Source: Cordilura impudica (lineage: Eukaryota > Arthropoda > Insecta > Diptera > Scathophagidae). Taken from it: DNA of 64,000 nucleotides. A program made the translations under genes and the position numbers. The notes beneath the pieces were generated by a model. It was not told where the DNA came from. It made no database searches and worked only from the letters and a program-made list of their open reading frames with translations. The DNA lies in contig OY821518.1 in the NCBI GenBank assembly GCA_963682025.1, positions 150,952,997 to 151,016,996 on the forward strand. The letters run 5' to 3'. Shown piece after piece: positions 22,740 through 35,860 of this stretch. The first letter of the stretch is position 1, and each line of letters opens with the position of its first letter.

Positions 22740-24216
22740 TGAAAGAATTGAATCTGATAAAAATAATAATCAGTGTAATAATGTAATAAAAAAGTCTGGT
22801 GGCGGCGTATTGGTTGCTATACTAAACGAATTTTCGTCTGAAGAAATTATCTTAAACGATTTTTTACATATTGGGATTATATGTGTTTTAGCTAAAATTA
22901 ATAACATGTCCATATACATTATTTGCTCATACATTCCGCCTAACTCTCCGCTTTCTGTTTATGAGGATCATCTGAAAGCTGTTGATTTAATCCAAAATTA
23001 TATAAAACCATCTGATTTATTAATGTTAAATGGAGATTTTAACATACCGTCTGATCCTGATACCAATTATTTAGTTCCATCTCATTATTCCGATTCTTCA
23101 GCTGCATTTATTCATGGTTTATTGGAAAATTGTCTTTTCCAAGTCAACTCCGTCACAAATGCATTTGGTAGACTGTTGGACCTTATTTTCGTTAATGAAC
23201 CTAATGACTTTTCAATATTGCGGCATAGCCCTATTTCTAGTCCGGAAGATATATACCATCCAACACTTGAGATATCTTGCTTTTGATCCTATCCTCTTCA
23301 TAAAAAAAGTTAGCTCACAGCGATAAAATCTTTTGCTTTAATAAAACTAATTACCAAGATTTACAACTCCATCTATTCCAAATTGACTGGATAAATGTGT
23401 TATCTCGTTGCAATGATAACTTGGACTTGTGTTTGCATACATTTTATCATCACTTCTTTGAATGTTTGTCGGCATCTGTACCTAAAATGTCACCTCCTAA
23501 ATCGAATGGTCCTCCTTGGAATACAAAACATCTATCTCAACTTAAAAATAAGAAAAACAAAATGTACAAAAATTATAGAAAATATGGAACATTGATAGAT
23601 TATATGAAATACTCGTTATCAAGATCGGAATTTATTATTGCTAATCAATTGGCCTATAATAACTATTTAATTAAAGTAAGGAATAATCTAAAAAATAATC
23701 CAAAATCGTTTTATAAATTTATTAATTCTAAAAGACGTACTGCGGACTTTCCTTCGGTTATGAAGTACGGTGATTTAGAATCTTCAGATGATAACTTTTT
23801 AAGTAATATGTTTGCAGACTTTTTTGCATCAACTTATTCTTCGACAGTATTTAATAGCAATAATCTGTATCCATACATAATATCGGAATCTTCAATTATT
23901 AATATACCATCCATCAATCAACATACAGTTCTGAATGCCCTGACAAAATTGAAATTGTCGTATGCTGCTGGTCCTGACGGTGTTCCTAGTTCATTTTAAA
24001 GTGCTGCGCACATTTATTGTATATTCCTTTGACTTATATGTTTAACATATACCTTAAATTAGGTTACTTTCCTTCCATTTGGAAGGAATCATTTATTATT
24101 CCCTTCTTTAAGTCTGTATCTAAAGCTGGTATTTCGAATTATAGAGGTATTGCTAAATTAAGTGCTATTCCAAAACTTATATATGACACGTTGTCACATC
24201 ATGTGTGCTCTAGCAT
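22740..24216 (+). pseudogene. Element G ORF2, endonuclease and start of RT
   Basis: Endonuclease part: KKSGGGVLVAIL, YIICSYIPPNSPL, LLMLNGDFNIPS (catalytic Asp and Asn) and RLLDLIFVN. After frame breaks near 23290-23400 come the linker (NGPPWNTKHLSQLKNKK, NPKSFYKFINSKRR) and the first RT block (LKLSYAAGPDGVPSSF). A one-base loss at about 23995 creates a TAA; reading then resumes with LTYMFNIYLKLGYFPSIWKE, NYRGIAKLSAIPKL. Cut at 24216 by element F. The histidine of the usual SDH motif is not in frame. Confidence 0.75.
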
Positions 24217-24954
24217 CACCGCAGAGCTAAAAAAACTACAACCTCTCCCCTTCTTCCGTAGCTGAAATAGTCACCAAATTCAGTTCGAACAACAATGCGG
24301 TTTACAAAGTTCAATTTATACGTAAAAATTTTAACCCAACTGCCTTAAGAAACGTAAGAACAATTTCAAATATTACAATTTCCTGGAAAAAAATACAAAT
24401 CTAGATCCAGAAATAAACCAACTCAATGCTGGAACTGCTTAATGTATGGCCATGGCGGTGAACATTGTCATCGTAGTGCTGCGTGTATGATATGTGCAGA
24501 ACAACATCATACAAGTGTGTGTCCGTTTAACACAAATGAAAAAAGACCAGCTGTTTTTACATGCTTTAATTGCAAAAAACAAGGAAAAGAGAGAACTGAT
24601 CACTCTGCAAACGATATCAACTGTCCGTTACGTTCTCTCTATTTGGAAACTAGAACAAGAGTTACTTCTAAAAGTCCGAATAAAAGCAGACAACAACAAA
24701 ATAACTCATTTCAATTTAATGTGGGAGATTTCCCTAATTTAAGAAACAACAACACAAATTATAACAATAACATCAATAATAACAGCAAAGCTACATATGC
24801 TAACCAGCTGAAAACAAACAACGATTTATTTAGCATTGATGAGCTTTTTGATATTTTCACTACAGCTATGGATGATTTGCATAGGTGCACTTCAAAAGTA
24901 CAACAAATCAAAGTTGTAATGTCAATGGTAAAATACGCCCATGGATTATACTAA
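24217..24954 (+). pseudogene. Element F ORF1 (gag) with PRE_C2HC and zinc knuckles, 5'-truncated
   Basis: Starts abruptly at the insertion junction. KVQFIRKNFNPTALRNVRTI is the PRE_C2HC-type segment of arthropod retrotransposon gags. Then, after a one-base frame break at about 24390, three CCHC-like knuckles follow (CWNCLMYGHGGEHCHR, CMICAEQHHTSVC, CFNCKKQGKER) and an Asn-rich tail (NNNTNYNNNINNNSK). It ends TAA 24952-24954. The gag of such elements packages RNA. The N-terminal half is absent. Confidence 0.8.
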
Positions 24955-27380
24955 TAATTTAAACGAATTCAAAATGCTTCACTTAATGCTAATGGCATTT
25001 CAAACTTTTCTAAATTAAAACAATTTGAAATACTATTTGAAAGAGAAAATATTCAACAAACACCTCATCAATCGAAAATATCTCAATTGAAGTTATTATA
25101 AATAATAGACCTATTGTTGTATCTTCGTTATATTCACCAAGATATACCCGTAACTTCTGTGCTGATATCTTGAACCTAACACCTTCCACCAAAGAATATA
25201 TAGTTTTTGGTGACCTAAATGCCAAACATTGAATTGCACTCAACAACCTACAGCAATCAAGCAATTTTTTCATTCACTATCCTAATAGTCCAACCCTATT
25301 CCCCCATCAACACAATCGCGAAGCATCCACAGTCGATATTATTTTAAGCAATTCCGCTTTAAATATAGATGTAAAAACAATGGATTATGAAATACCATCA
25401 GACCATCGCCCCATTATATGTACACTTAAAAAATCAATGGCCTTGCAGGTTGACCTCAATTATTATGATTATAATGCAACCAACTGGAACATTTTTATGA
25501 ATTTTTTAGACAATAAAATCACGTTATATTCGGACATATACAATACCAAGGTAGTAATTGATCAGGAAATACAAAAATTTATAAATGTAGTTTTCGAAGC
25601 AAGGGATGTGTCCACACCTAAAATAACTCAACAAAATAATTACACATTACCAGAAAGTACTGTGAAATATATTAAACTAAGAAGAAGCTTTAAAAGAAAA
25701 AGCCAACGATCTTCAAATATAGCCGAGCAAACTTTTTATAATCAATGTACTAAGTTTCTAAGTAACGTGATTGATAAAAGTATTAATTCGGAGCGCAATA
25801 AGAAATGGTGTCAATTATTATCCAATTTAAAACCAGGTGATAAATCATTCTCGAAAATAAGCAGGAACTTGCGAGGAAAGGGAAAAAATCAAATCTCTCA
25901 CTTTAAAATTGGAAATACAAAAATATCATCTGATAAGGGAAAGGCTGAAATCCTGGCAAATACATTTGTCCAAGCGGATACATTAATAAATACAACAGTA
26001 AATAATTTTAAAAAGGAAAATCCTAGTTCTGGATCAGCTAACTATACATCTCTTGAAGAAGTAATGAATATTGTCTCATCAATAAAACCCTCCAAATCCC
26101 TTGGTTTTGACAATGTTCCGAACCTGCTCTTAAAGAAAGTACCACTCAAAGCTCTAAAATTACTGGTTATAATATTTAACAGCTGCATCAAACTCAACCA
26201 TTTCAAAAATGCTAAGGTTATAGCCATAAACAAACCTAGTAAGCCAAAAAATAACCCAAACAGCTACAGACCTATTAGTCTATTAAGTAACTTAGGTAAA
26301 ATATTTGAAAAAATACTACATTCTCGTCTTAGTGAATTTGTAACGACCAATTCTATTGTTGCCAAAGAACAATTAGGATTTAAGAAAGGGCATAGCACAA
26401 CGCACCAAATAAACAGAATTAATAATCAAATAATCACATATAAAAACAATAAACGTTCAACGGGTCTAATATTGTTAGATATTGAAAAAGCGTTTGACAC
26501 CGTTTGGCATAATGGCCTAGTATTTAAACTTCTTGATGCAAATATACCAAAATATTTATGCAAACTTATTTCAGATTTCATTCACGGCAGAAACTTTAAA
26601 GTTGCGATTAATAATGAAACATCATTTCCAAAAACCATTAGCACAGGGTTACCTCAAGGATCTGTCTTCTCGCCATTGCTTTACTCGATATATACATCCG
26701 ATTTTAAAGTCCAGAAATATATGAAAATTGCTTATTACGCAGATGATACTGCGTTAATTTCTTCAAACAAACTTACAAGCGCACTCCTGAAGAAAATGGA
26801 AAAGGGACTTGTAAATTGCAGTAAATATTTTCACAAATGGAAAATCAAAATTAATCCAAACAAGACCCAAGCAACAATTTTTCCATTCAACAAATCTCCC
26901 AAAAGACTGCCAAGACGTCATCTTCTTATTGGAAATAATACCATAAATGTACTTAACGAGGTCAAATATCTCGGAGTTGTCTTGTACAAAAAGCTTACAT
27001 TTAAACAACATATTATGGCTACATGTCAAAAAGCTATAAAATCATTTAAAGCATTATGGCCACTACTAAATAGAAGGTCATTTCTAAGCCCCAGAGACAA
27101 AAATCTACTCTTCAAAAGTGTTATAAGGCCGATATTAACATACGCGTGTCCTATTTGGAGTGACGCTGCCAACTGCCACCTGAAACGCTTACAAATTATA
27201 CAAAACAAATGTCTTAAAATGATAAATAAAAAGCCCTGGAGGTATCCTACAAATCTTCTTCATGAAGAAACAGGTTATGAAAAAATTATCGATTTCATAA
27301 CAAGGATTAATAACAATTACTTTGCCAAAATTGAAAATTCCTCTTACTCACTGATAAGAAAATGTAGAGGAATAACGTAA
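24941..27380 (+). pseudogene. Element F ORF2: endonuclease (broken) and intact reverse transcriptase frame
   Basis: The ATG at 24941 overlaps the gag stop by 14 bp, a jockey-type arrangement. The endonuclease region to 25380 has frame breaks and a TGA within the NAKH motif (GDLNAKH). From 25380 to TAA 27378-27380 a 666-codon frame is uninterrupted: SDHRPI endonuclease end; RT fingers (SYRPISLLSNLGKIFEKIL, LGFKKGHSTTHQI); motif A LILLDIEKAFDTVWHNGL; motif B TGLPQGSVFSPLLYSIY; motif C YYADDTAL; thumb (EVKYLGVVLYKKLTF) and a C-terminal domain. The RT triad is complete, but the truncated gag and broken endonuclease make the copy non-autonomous. Confidence 0.85.
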
Positions 27381-28051
27381 AATTAAAAAGAAATCACCAA
27401 ATTGAAAATTATATGCTTATAGGGGTCTATTATTTCAAATAAACCTCCTATAAGCACATAAATATTTTTCAGATAGTATTTGAATTTATTAAATCATATA
27501 AAGGTTTTTTTCCTCCCATTTTCCTTTAAAAAGCAAAAGAACTGCCAAAGAGAGTGGACGTGTTTTTGTGCTCCGTAATTTTTCTTAAAAAAACGAATAA
27601 AATCTTATTTAAATACTTATACTATAATAAATAAACAACTTAACATTAAAACATAAAACTTTAGCAAAACCAGTGTATTGCTTAGCATTTGCGTTTAAAA
27701 AAATGTGATAACCAATAATAAATGTAACAATACACTCCATAACAAGAATTAACTAATGAAAAATGAGTTACAACAACACCCACGAAGACAACAACATCAG
27801 CAGTGACATTTAAAACAATAAATATTAAACATATTAAAACACATATAAACATTCAAACAATATACTCGTAAAATCAATAGACAAAAAACAAAAATCAAAT
27901 AAAGAATATAAAAAAACTGAAGCAACAAAAAATAGTATTAAAATACCTATTCCCTGCTCTTAAACAAAAATCTCTTTAAAAAAATAAAAAAAAAAAAATA
28001 AATAAAAATAAAAAAAAAAAAAAATCAACAACAAGTAAACTAAACTTATAA

Positions 28052-28914
28052 ATGACTTCCCCTACACCCAAACGCAAAAACAGCTCCCCTAATACTTCAA
28101 AAATAATTTTTTTTCTCCGGCACTTAAAACTCAAAAACTTGATGATGGATCAATAACACTGAAATCTTTGTTAAGTGAAATGAGAAGAATGGAAGAAAGA
28201 TTACAAAATCATGCTGATGTTATGTTTGAACGTTTAAGTACTGAGCTCACTGCTGTTGAGACAAAACTTATAAATAAAATAGAGAGTGAAATTAAACTTA
28301 TTGAAGAAAGAGCTAATTATATTGAGGATCGCATTGCATCAATTGAGAGTGAGTTAACTACTGTTGATAAACTGAGTAGTGAAATTGAAACATTAAAAAA
28401 AGAAATGCAAGAAATAAAAACTAAACAAACAAAAAACACAGTGAAGGACATTGCTGCAGATGCCATTATTTTTGGAGTAAAAGCTGATAATACTGAAAAT
28501 TTGAAAAGTATTTTTAATCAAGTTTGCCACTACATTAACTTCTTGGCTCCACAAATACGTGATATATTTAGAGTGCGTCCGAAGAACCAAGATAAAAATA
28601 ATACTCCTGTAATAGTAAAATTCTATACGCCTTTTGATAGAAATCGAACATTAAAAGCATTCTCGGAATATCGAAAACTAATTAAGGGTGCTGTTTCAAT
28701 GCGTGCAGCTGGCTTTGATTATGATAATTCGTTTCGCATATATGAAAGTTTGGATCTTGTAAATAGAAAGATACTTCAGGAAGCTATAAAGCAGAAAAAG
28801 GAAGGTAAATATGTTAGTGTGTTCTCTGCACGGGGAAAGGTTTTTGTACGACTCCAAAGAGGCTCAGAAGCAGTTCTTATACCGGATGAGAAGACGTTGG
28901 AGCATTTTAATTAA
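28052..28914 (+). CDS. Element E ORF1: coiled-coil nucleic-acid-binding protein
   Basis: From ATG 28052 (MTSPTPKRKNSSPN), a frameshift in a T8 run at about 28107 separates the basic leader from the long frame at 28168-28914. The long frame has a heptad-rich coiled coil (MRRMEERLQNHADVMFERL through SEIETLKKEMQEIKTK, residues 1-90), then a globular domain (DIAADAIIFGVKADNTENLK ... RVRPKNQDKNNTPVIVKFY ... GKYVSVFSARGKVFVRL). This arrangement (coiled coil plus RRM-like domain, similar to the FP-type domain in many insect ORF1s) suggests trimeric RNA-binding particles. No zinc knuckle, unlike F, A and B. Confidence 0.7.
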
Positions 28915-29110
28915 ATTTTTATTATATATAGTTTATTTTCACGTGCACTTTTATTATATTATTATTTTATTTATTTTTAAATTTTTTTTTGTTTTTTCTA
29001 TTTTTTTTTTTTTTTTATTTTCTTTTTAATATATTTTAAACATAAAATGTGTAACAAACTTGTAAGGCTTTATAGTTATCTTTCTTCATTTCTCTTATTC
29101 ATATCTATTT

Positions 29111-30907
29111 ATGATGCCAATTAACAATGGTAATTGTGTTGACGGAAATCATTCTGCTATGCTGAACATACTGTGTAAGCAGCTATCAGCTCTTAATGCT
29201 GTAAATTTTAATGCGAGAAGTTTAAATGGGTTAAAGCTGGATAATGTAAGATTTATATTTGAAAATTCAAAAGTTGATGTGATTTGTGTGACGGAAACGT
29301 GGTTTGATCATGATATAGCGGATAGTCATTACAAAATTAGTGGATATAACCTCTTCCGAAATAGTAGAAAGAATAGGAAGGGTGGCGGAGTTGCCATATA
29401 TTGTAAAACAAATTTTGAGGCTAAATTTGTTAATATGTCAAAACATTCTGATATTGAATTCATTAATGTAGTAATTTATGACAATAATGTTAAGGTTTTA
29501 GTGTCATGTGTCTATAATCCTAATAGGTCACATAATCTTGAGCCTTTTTTTTTAATGATTTTAATAACCATGCTATCGACTATGATTTTTTTATCACCTG
29601 TGGTGACTTTAATGCTAACCTATTCTTAGAGGATAATGTTAGTAATGAACTGCTTGACTTTGTCAGCTCCGTTGGCATGACCATTGTTAATAATGAGTGT
29701 CCCACACGTTTTGCAGCCAATTCTCGTCCAAGTTTACTTGATTTAATTATACTCTCGCACCCGAACTTATTACTTTTATTTGATCAGATTTCGTTTCTCT
29801 CAGATCATGATCTTTTGTTTTACGCGTTGAATATAAAGCTAGCTAGAGATGAAAATTTAAGTCTCATAACATATAGAGATTATAATTCAGTTGATATTCC
29901 GTCACTATTTGCTGAGCTCGCGGGCTTGAACTGGAATGACTGTTGGTATCAGCCATCCGTTGATGGAAAGCTGGATGTTTTGCTTACTATATTGCAGGAA
30001 GTATATAATCGTCATGTACCAGAGCGTAGTTTTTATATAAAAAATTGTTCTTTCCCATGGTACACATCAATTGTAAAACAATCTATTCAAGATCGCAATC
30101 ATTGCTATAGTGTTTGGAAGAAAAACTCAACATTGATAACAAGAGTTGCTTATAACAGAGCTAGGAATCACGCTAATTAGTAGTTAGACAGGCTAAAAAG
30201 TCATATTTTGCTCAAAAACTAAACACGAATTTACCTACTGCCCAACTTTGGAAAAACATTAAGACTTTAAGTGTCTACTCCAGTAGTTCACCTGAGTGCA
30301 AGTCAAGTTAGCCCCTGATGAACTTAACTATTTTTTTTGTTACAGTCCCATAATGGGAGACCATAATTTTAGACCTCAAAGCACTCTTTTTTGCAATAAT
30401 AGCTTTACGTTTTCTACGGTATCGGAGGCTGAAGTGACCAAGAATGTTTTAAAAATTCGTTCTAATGCTGTTGGTGATGATGGGGTGTCTATTAAATTTT
30501 TAAAACTAATTCTGCCCTATGTTGTTGGGTCACTAACGCATATATTTAATCATTGCATAACAACGTCCATCCTTCCTAAATTATGGAAAATAGGAAGAGT
30601 AATTCCCGTGGCTAAATTATCCACTGCTGTTAATACATGTGATTACCGACCGATAAGTATTCTACCAGTTTTTGCTAAAGTTTTTGAGTCTCTTATGGCA
30701 GAGCAAATTACTTCTTATCTTAATCTTAACAAACTTCTATCTCCTTTGCAATCTGGATTCCGTGCTGCTCATAGCTGTACTACTGCTGCTTTAAAGGAGA
30801 TGGATGATATCAGACCTGAGTATGACCTGGGAAATTTGACATTCATGTGTTTATTAGATTTTTCTAAGGCATTCGATAAAGTGGATCATGCTATTCTTTG
30901 TCAGAGG
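29111..30907 (+). pseudogene. Element E ORF2, endonuclease to RT motif A
   Basis: Apurinic-type endonuclease: VNFNARSLNGLKLDNVRF, VDVICVTETWFDHDI (catalytic Glu), NRKGGGVAIYC; after a frame break at about 29550, ITCGDFNANLFLEDNVSN and LLDLIILSHPN, FLSDHDLLFY (SDH motif). Linker with further breaks at 30178 and about 30290. RT: DYRPISILPVFAKVFESLM, PLQSGFRAAHSCTTAAL, motif A FMCLLDFSKAFDKVDHAILC. Cut at about 30907 by element D; continues at 33224. Confidence 0.8.
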
Positions 30908-32975
30908 ATTACTCAAGTTGAGAGGATTACTTTTCGAGACTTTAAAAACATTAATTTTAGACTCCTTGAAGAAGAATTTTTTAATATTGATTGGAATGCT
31001 TTGTATTGTTTAAATTCTGTGGATGACCAACTCTCTTTCCTGGAGCAAAACATAAATTATCTGTTCGATCTAACTGTACCAATAAAATCGAAGATTAGTA
31101 GTAATAAACAAAAACCCTGGTTTTCTTCTGAAATTAAAGATTGTATCAATCAAAGAGATTTTGTCTATGCACGTTGGAAAAGATTTAAAACAACAACATT
31201 ACATGATGATTATCTGACTGATAAGAGAAACACAAATAAAATGATTAAAAAGGCCAAATCCAATTTTTATGCTGAAAAATTTTCTTCTGCCATTGGCTCC
31301 AAAAGAACATGGCAAACGATACGCGAAGTTGGTATCGGTAAATCTACGCATCGAGAACCATGTTCAGTTGATGCAGATACAATTAATACAAAGTTTTTAA
31401 GTGTTCCTATGGTTCAAGCAGATAAAGATTACTATATCAATAGTCACTCGAATAACGATGCTGAATCTTTTTTTTCTTTTGCTGCAGTAGACCAATGTGA
31501 CGTTTTATCTAGTTTATTGTCTATAAAATCGAACTCTGTAGGAGTGGACGGGATTAATCCTAAGTTTCTCAAGATTCTTTTACCTCAGCTACTTCCAATT
31601 ATAACTTTTTTCTTTAACAAAATATTAACTTCAAGCCACTTCCCATCGAATTGGAAAATAGCTAAAATCATTCCAATACCCAAAGCTGGTTCCGATTATA
31701 GACCAATAGCTATTCTTCCATTTCTCTATAAAGTATTCGGGCGTATTATGCACAAACAAATGACTAGTTTCTTGGATGACAATAACTTGCTAACAGATCG
31801 TCAATCTGGGTTCAGGAGGAAACATAGCTGCCTAACAGCCTTAGTTGATGTTACAGAGATTAGGGAGAAACTTGATGATGGCAAGACTACATTTTTAATA
31901 CTTTTAGATCATTCAAAAGCGTTTGATACCGTGGATCATAACATTCTTTGTTACAAACTTAAAAACTTTTTTAATTTTTCTTCGACCGCTACTCAGTTAT
32001 TGTCAACATACTTACGTGGCAGGTATCAGTATGTTGAAACTAGAATCCAAAATTCAATGACACTGCCTGTAGCAAGGGGCCTCAGGGGTCCATTGTTGGG
32101 CCACTATTATTCTCATTGTACTCAAATGACCTCCCAGGCATTTTAACAAATTGTAATGTAAGAATGTATGCGGATGACATTCAGCTTTATACCAGCTGTA
32201 GTAATGCCCTAATCGACCAGTGTATTATCTCTATTAATCAGCAACTCCATCGTATTTATACATGGGCAAAGGCAAATGGATTAGAGATAAATCCGAAAAA
32301 ATCAAAATGCATTGTAATTCAAAAGCGACTTTCCAAACTAAATATTACACCTAATATAATTATAAATAATCAGAAAATTGAAATCGTTAAATCTGCTAAG
32401 AATCTAGGTATTTTTTTTAATGACACTCTTACGTGGTCGAACCATATTAACTATGCCTGTGGTCGTACTTTCTCTATGACTAGAACTCTGTGGCAAACCC
32501 AGTATTGTACACCTATGAAAATAAGAATCCTACTTGCCAAAACTTATCTGATGCCTGTTTTACTGTATGGTTGTGAGCTATTTGCGAAATGTGATACAAT
32601 TAGTAAAAGGAAATTGAACGTTGCATTTAACAACATAATCAGATATGTGTATGGACTTAATAGACGTTCTAGTGTATTTTTATTTAATCGCAGCTATATG
32701 GCGTTTCTTTAGATAATCTTTTAAATATAAGAGTTTTAGTTTTTTTACATAAAATAGTGTATACCCACAAACCGGATCATCTGTACGAGAAACTTTATAT
32801 TTCAGATATAAGCAGGGGAAAAAGAATTAGATCAATTAGATATAAAAGTTTAATATCGGAGTGGCATTTCTACATATTCGCAGTATATCTCTGGAATTCT
32901 ATACCCCATAGCTCTCAACTTTTAAGTAACGCACGAAAATTTAAAGAAAATATTTTTAAACTGTTTTCGGCATAA
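30908..32975 (+). pseudogene. Element D ORF2, RT and C-terminus
   Basis: Linker (KPWFSSEIKDCINQRDFVYA), RT fingers (SDYRPIAILPFLYKVFGRIM, RQSGFRRKHSCLTALVDV), motif A FLILLDHSKAFDTVDHNIL, motif B region broken by a one-base insertion at about 32082, motif C VRMYADDIQLYT at about 32157, thumb (KSAKNLGIFFNDTLTW), a further frame break near 32700, and the C-terminus (AVYLWNSIPHSSQLLSNARK) to TAA 32973-32975. The first part lies in frame with E's RT, which produces a misleading 616-codon open frame (30296-32146). Confidence 0.8.
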
Positions 32976-33223
32976 CAATTTAAAACATTAAATATTATTT
33001 GATATTATAATACATTTGATTAAATTAAATTTCAAATATTTCAACTTTATTCTTTAATTTTAATCTTATTGTTCTTTGCATTTTATATAAAGAAAATTTG
33101 TAATTAGTTATTAATTTATTAACGATTTTATAATTTTAAATACAATCAGTCCCATACAGCAAAATAAGACTTTTAGTCTTGTGTATGGAGCAGTTCCAAT
33201 AAATAAATAAATAAATAAATAAA
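30908..33223 (+). mobile_element. Element D: 5'-truncated CR1-like retrotransposon inserted in E
   Basis: Starts in the linker between endonuclease and RT (RITFRDFKNINFRLLEE) and ends in (TAAA)n at about 33199-33223 after a short 3' UTR. E's RT resumes directly after the tail (HYFGFTDAALILMKNYF). No clear target duplication; a few bases of E may be lost at the junction. Confidence 0.75.
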
Positions 33224-34222
33224 GCACTATTTTGGTTTTACTGATGCAGCTTTAATTCTTATGAAGAATTACTTTACCGGGCGTGCTCAGAAGGTAATTG
33301 TAGGGAATAGGCAATCTGGTTTGAGAGGTATAACCTCAGGTGTACCGCAAGGATCCGTTCTAGGTCCTCTGTTATTTACATTTTTATTAATGACGTGTTT
33401 AGTGTCTGTAAGTATGCTCGGATGCATGGTTTTGCAGATGATATTCAACTATATATATCTAATCGTCTTGGTTTGATAGAAGATACATGTTGCAAACTTA
33501 ATGAGGACTTAGATTCTATAAAAACTTGGGCTGATACTAATAATTTGATACTAAATCCTAAAAAATCGGTTGTTTTACCTATTAGCAAATTCATATTCAA
33601 CCGTAGTTATTTTCCAGTATTATATCTTGGTTCCTCCCTCTGATGTATGTTGACAAAGTAAAATATCTTGGATTTTATATAAATTCAACCTTTTCATGTA
33701 CAGACCATATAAACAATGTTGTGCGTAATGTTTTTCTTGTACTACGTAATTTACGAGTATCTTCTTACTTTACACCAGTTGAAACTAAGCGAAAGTTTGT
33801 TGTTCAGTTAATACTCCCACTGATTACTTATTCAGCTGAGGTATGTAGTAAATTAGATTCACACTCAATGCACAAATTACAGGTGTCTTTTAATAATGCT
33901 ACGCGATATGTATATGGTCTAGCGCGGTTTGAAAGTATATCATCCTGGCGAAAAATGATCCTTGGTTGCGAAACCTAATATTTTTGCACAAGCTTCTGCA
34001 TCACAAAACTCCTGTCTATTTGTTTGAAAAACTCATATTTGCGAGATCTACAAGATCCATTTTTCTCTAATAATACCAAAACACAACTTTCTGAACAAAA
34101 GTAGATTTTTTTTCGTTAACACAATTAAGCTATGGAATGCCCTTCCTATGCACATTAAACAGATATCAAGAATAAACAGTTTCAAGAAAACCTTATTTGA
34201 ACATACAACTTCCAACAACTAG
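33224..34222 (+). pseudogene. Element E ORF2, second half of RT and C-terminus
   Basis: Continuation of E after D: KNYFTGRAQKVIVGNRQSG, motif B ITSGVPQGSVLGPLLFTF, then motif C GFADDIQLYIS in the next frame (frame break at about 33390), INSTFSCTDHINNVV, RYVYGLARFESISSW, and a frame-broken tail (KHNFLNKSRFFFVNTIKLWN) ending TAG 34220-34222. At least three frame breaks. Confidence 0.8.
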
Positions 34223-34651
34223 CTCTTCTTTTTTTAACATATCAATAATTTAATTTTTTTCTTAATTTATCTTTCATTCTCTCTCTATTCTCAAAACTAT
34301 ATAGCCAGCTCATTAATTAATTTTATCATGTTGTTAATTTATTGTTATTGTCTTTTATTTTTCTATAGAAAAAACTATTTATTTATTCATTTATTCTTAA
34401 TAATGACTTTACTTATGTAATTCCACTTGAACCAGAAAACAATTATATTCTTAAGGTTCTAATAATGAAAAAACAAATAAATAAATCTAAAATAAATCTA
34501 AAAATCATTAAAAATAATATAAAAACTATTTAATATATTTAGATCCCATGTATTATTTGTTGCAATATCTATATGTAAAGATAAGATCTCATATGTAAAT
34601 ATCAAAATTTGTTAAAATATGTAAATAAAGGAAGAATATTTAATTGAAATT

Positions 34652-35860
34652 CATGTGTCCTCTATCATATCTCCAATGCAACATGGATTCTGCAAATCAC
34701 GCTCTACAATAACAAATCTTTTGGAGCTTACAACTTTGGTAAATGATGGTTTTATTAATATGAAACAAACAGATGTTATTTATAATGATTTTAGCAAGGC
34801 ATTCGATAAAGTAAATCATGATCTATTGTTGTTTAAGCTTGACCGTATGGGCTTTGGTATATTGCTGATAAAATGGATTGGATCATATTTAAAAGACAGA
34901 ACACAATGTATTAAGTTTCGTAACTCATATTCCAACAACATAAAAGTATTATCTGGTGTACCTAAAGGTAGTCACTTGGGACCTCTTTTATTTACGCTAT
35001 TTATAAATGATCTTCCTTCTGTAATTACACACTCAACTACATTAATGTATGCAGACGATGTAAAGTTAATTTTTACCCTCAACAATCTTGATCAACAATC
35101 ACTTTTACAGAATGATATTGATCGTTTAACTACTTGGTGTAATATTAATGTAATGGACCTAAATGTCAAAAAATGCAAATATATGATTTTTACAAGATCA
35201 ATTCCAATTAATGGTCGATATATCATGAATAATGCTGTGCTTGATTTAGTGGATTCATTCAATGACCTTGGCGTACTTCTGGATAAGAAATTAGACTTTA
35301 GAAGTCATATTTCGCTAACAATAAATAAAGCTACTGGTGTACTTGGATTCATTAAACGGTGGGCTAAAGAGTTTTCGGATCCGTATACGACAAAACAATT
35401 GTTTACTACCTTGGTAAGACCATTACTCGAATATGGGTCTTTAGTCTGGGATCCGCAATATCATATACATTCGAACAAAATTGAATCAGTTCAAAAACAA
35501 TTTTTGTTATTTTGTCTTCGTGGTTCGGGCTGGGATCTTATAAAAATCGTCTGGCTCTAATTAAGCTTCCTACATTGAAAAGTCGCACATATGCTAAATG
35601 TTACTTTCCTGTTAAAACTGTTAAATGGTAGTCTTAAATCTGAATTTCTTATAAACAAAATAAATATAAATATTCCTTTTCGATCATCAAGAAATTATAA
35701 CTTTCTAACTATCAAGTATTATTGTACAAACTATGCTAATTTTAATCCACTTCGTAGAATTTGGGATGAGTTTAATATGCTGTATAAGTTTATTGATTTT
35801 AATAAAAGTTTGGATATTGTGAGAAGAGATATTATATTACACTTAAATGCATTAAATTAA
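34652..35860 (+). pseudogene. Element G ORF2, RT and C-terminus
   Basis: Continuation of G after F: SSIISPMQHGFCKSRSTITN, motif A DVIYNDFSKAFDKVNHDLL, motif B VLSGVPKGSHLGPLLFTLF, motif C LMYADDVKLIF, thumb (SFNDLGVLLDKKLDFRSHI), VRPLLEYGSLVWDP; one frame break at about 35535, then LKSRTYMLNVTFLLKLLNGS to TAA near 35858. All three RT motifs are readable, with K for Q in the usual PQGS. Confidence 0.8.

Larger units (their letters stand above)
27541..34486 (+). mobile_element. Element E: CR1-like retrotransposon inserted in the 3' UTR of F
   Basis: Own segments 27541-30907 and 33224-34486. A 5' leader beginning near ACTGCCAAAGAGAGTGGACG, ORF1, ORF2, and an (AAATA)-type tail at about 34475. 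No clean duplication could be fixed because both flanks are A-rich; the 5' boundary is placed where similarity to the F/B 3' UTR stops. Opened by element D within RT motif A. Confidence 0.65.
24217..34651 (+). mobile_element. Element F: jockey-like retrotransposon inserted in G
   Basis: Own segments are 24217-27540 and about 34487-34651. It is 5'-truncated within gag. The 3' UTR contains TTTTTTTCCTCCCA (about 27508), as in element B (about 44496), and is cut by element E. The terminal part after E (AAAGATAAGATCTCATATGT near 34577) again parallels B's last 150 bp. Bounded by the 17-bp duplication of G. Confidence 0.75.

Noticed and set aside
24494..24742. 82-codon frame overlapping the element F gag
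   Set aside because: The alternative frame has no zinc-knuckle pattern; the gag frame does.
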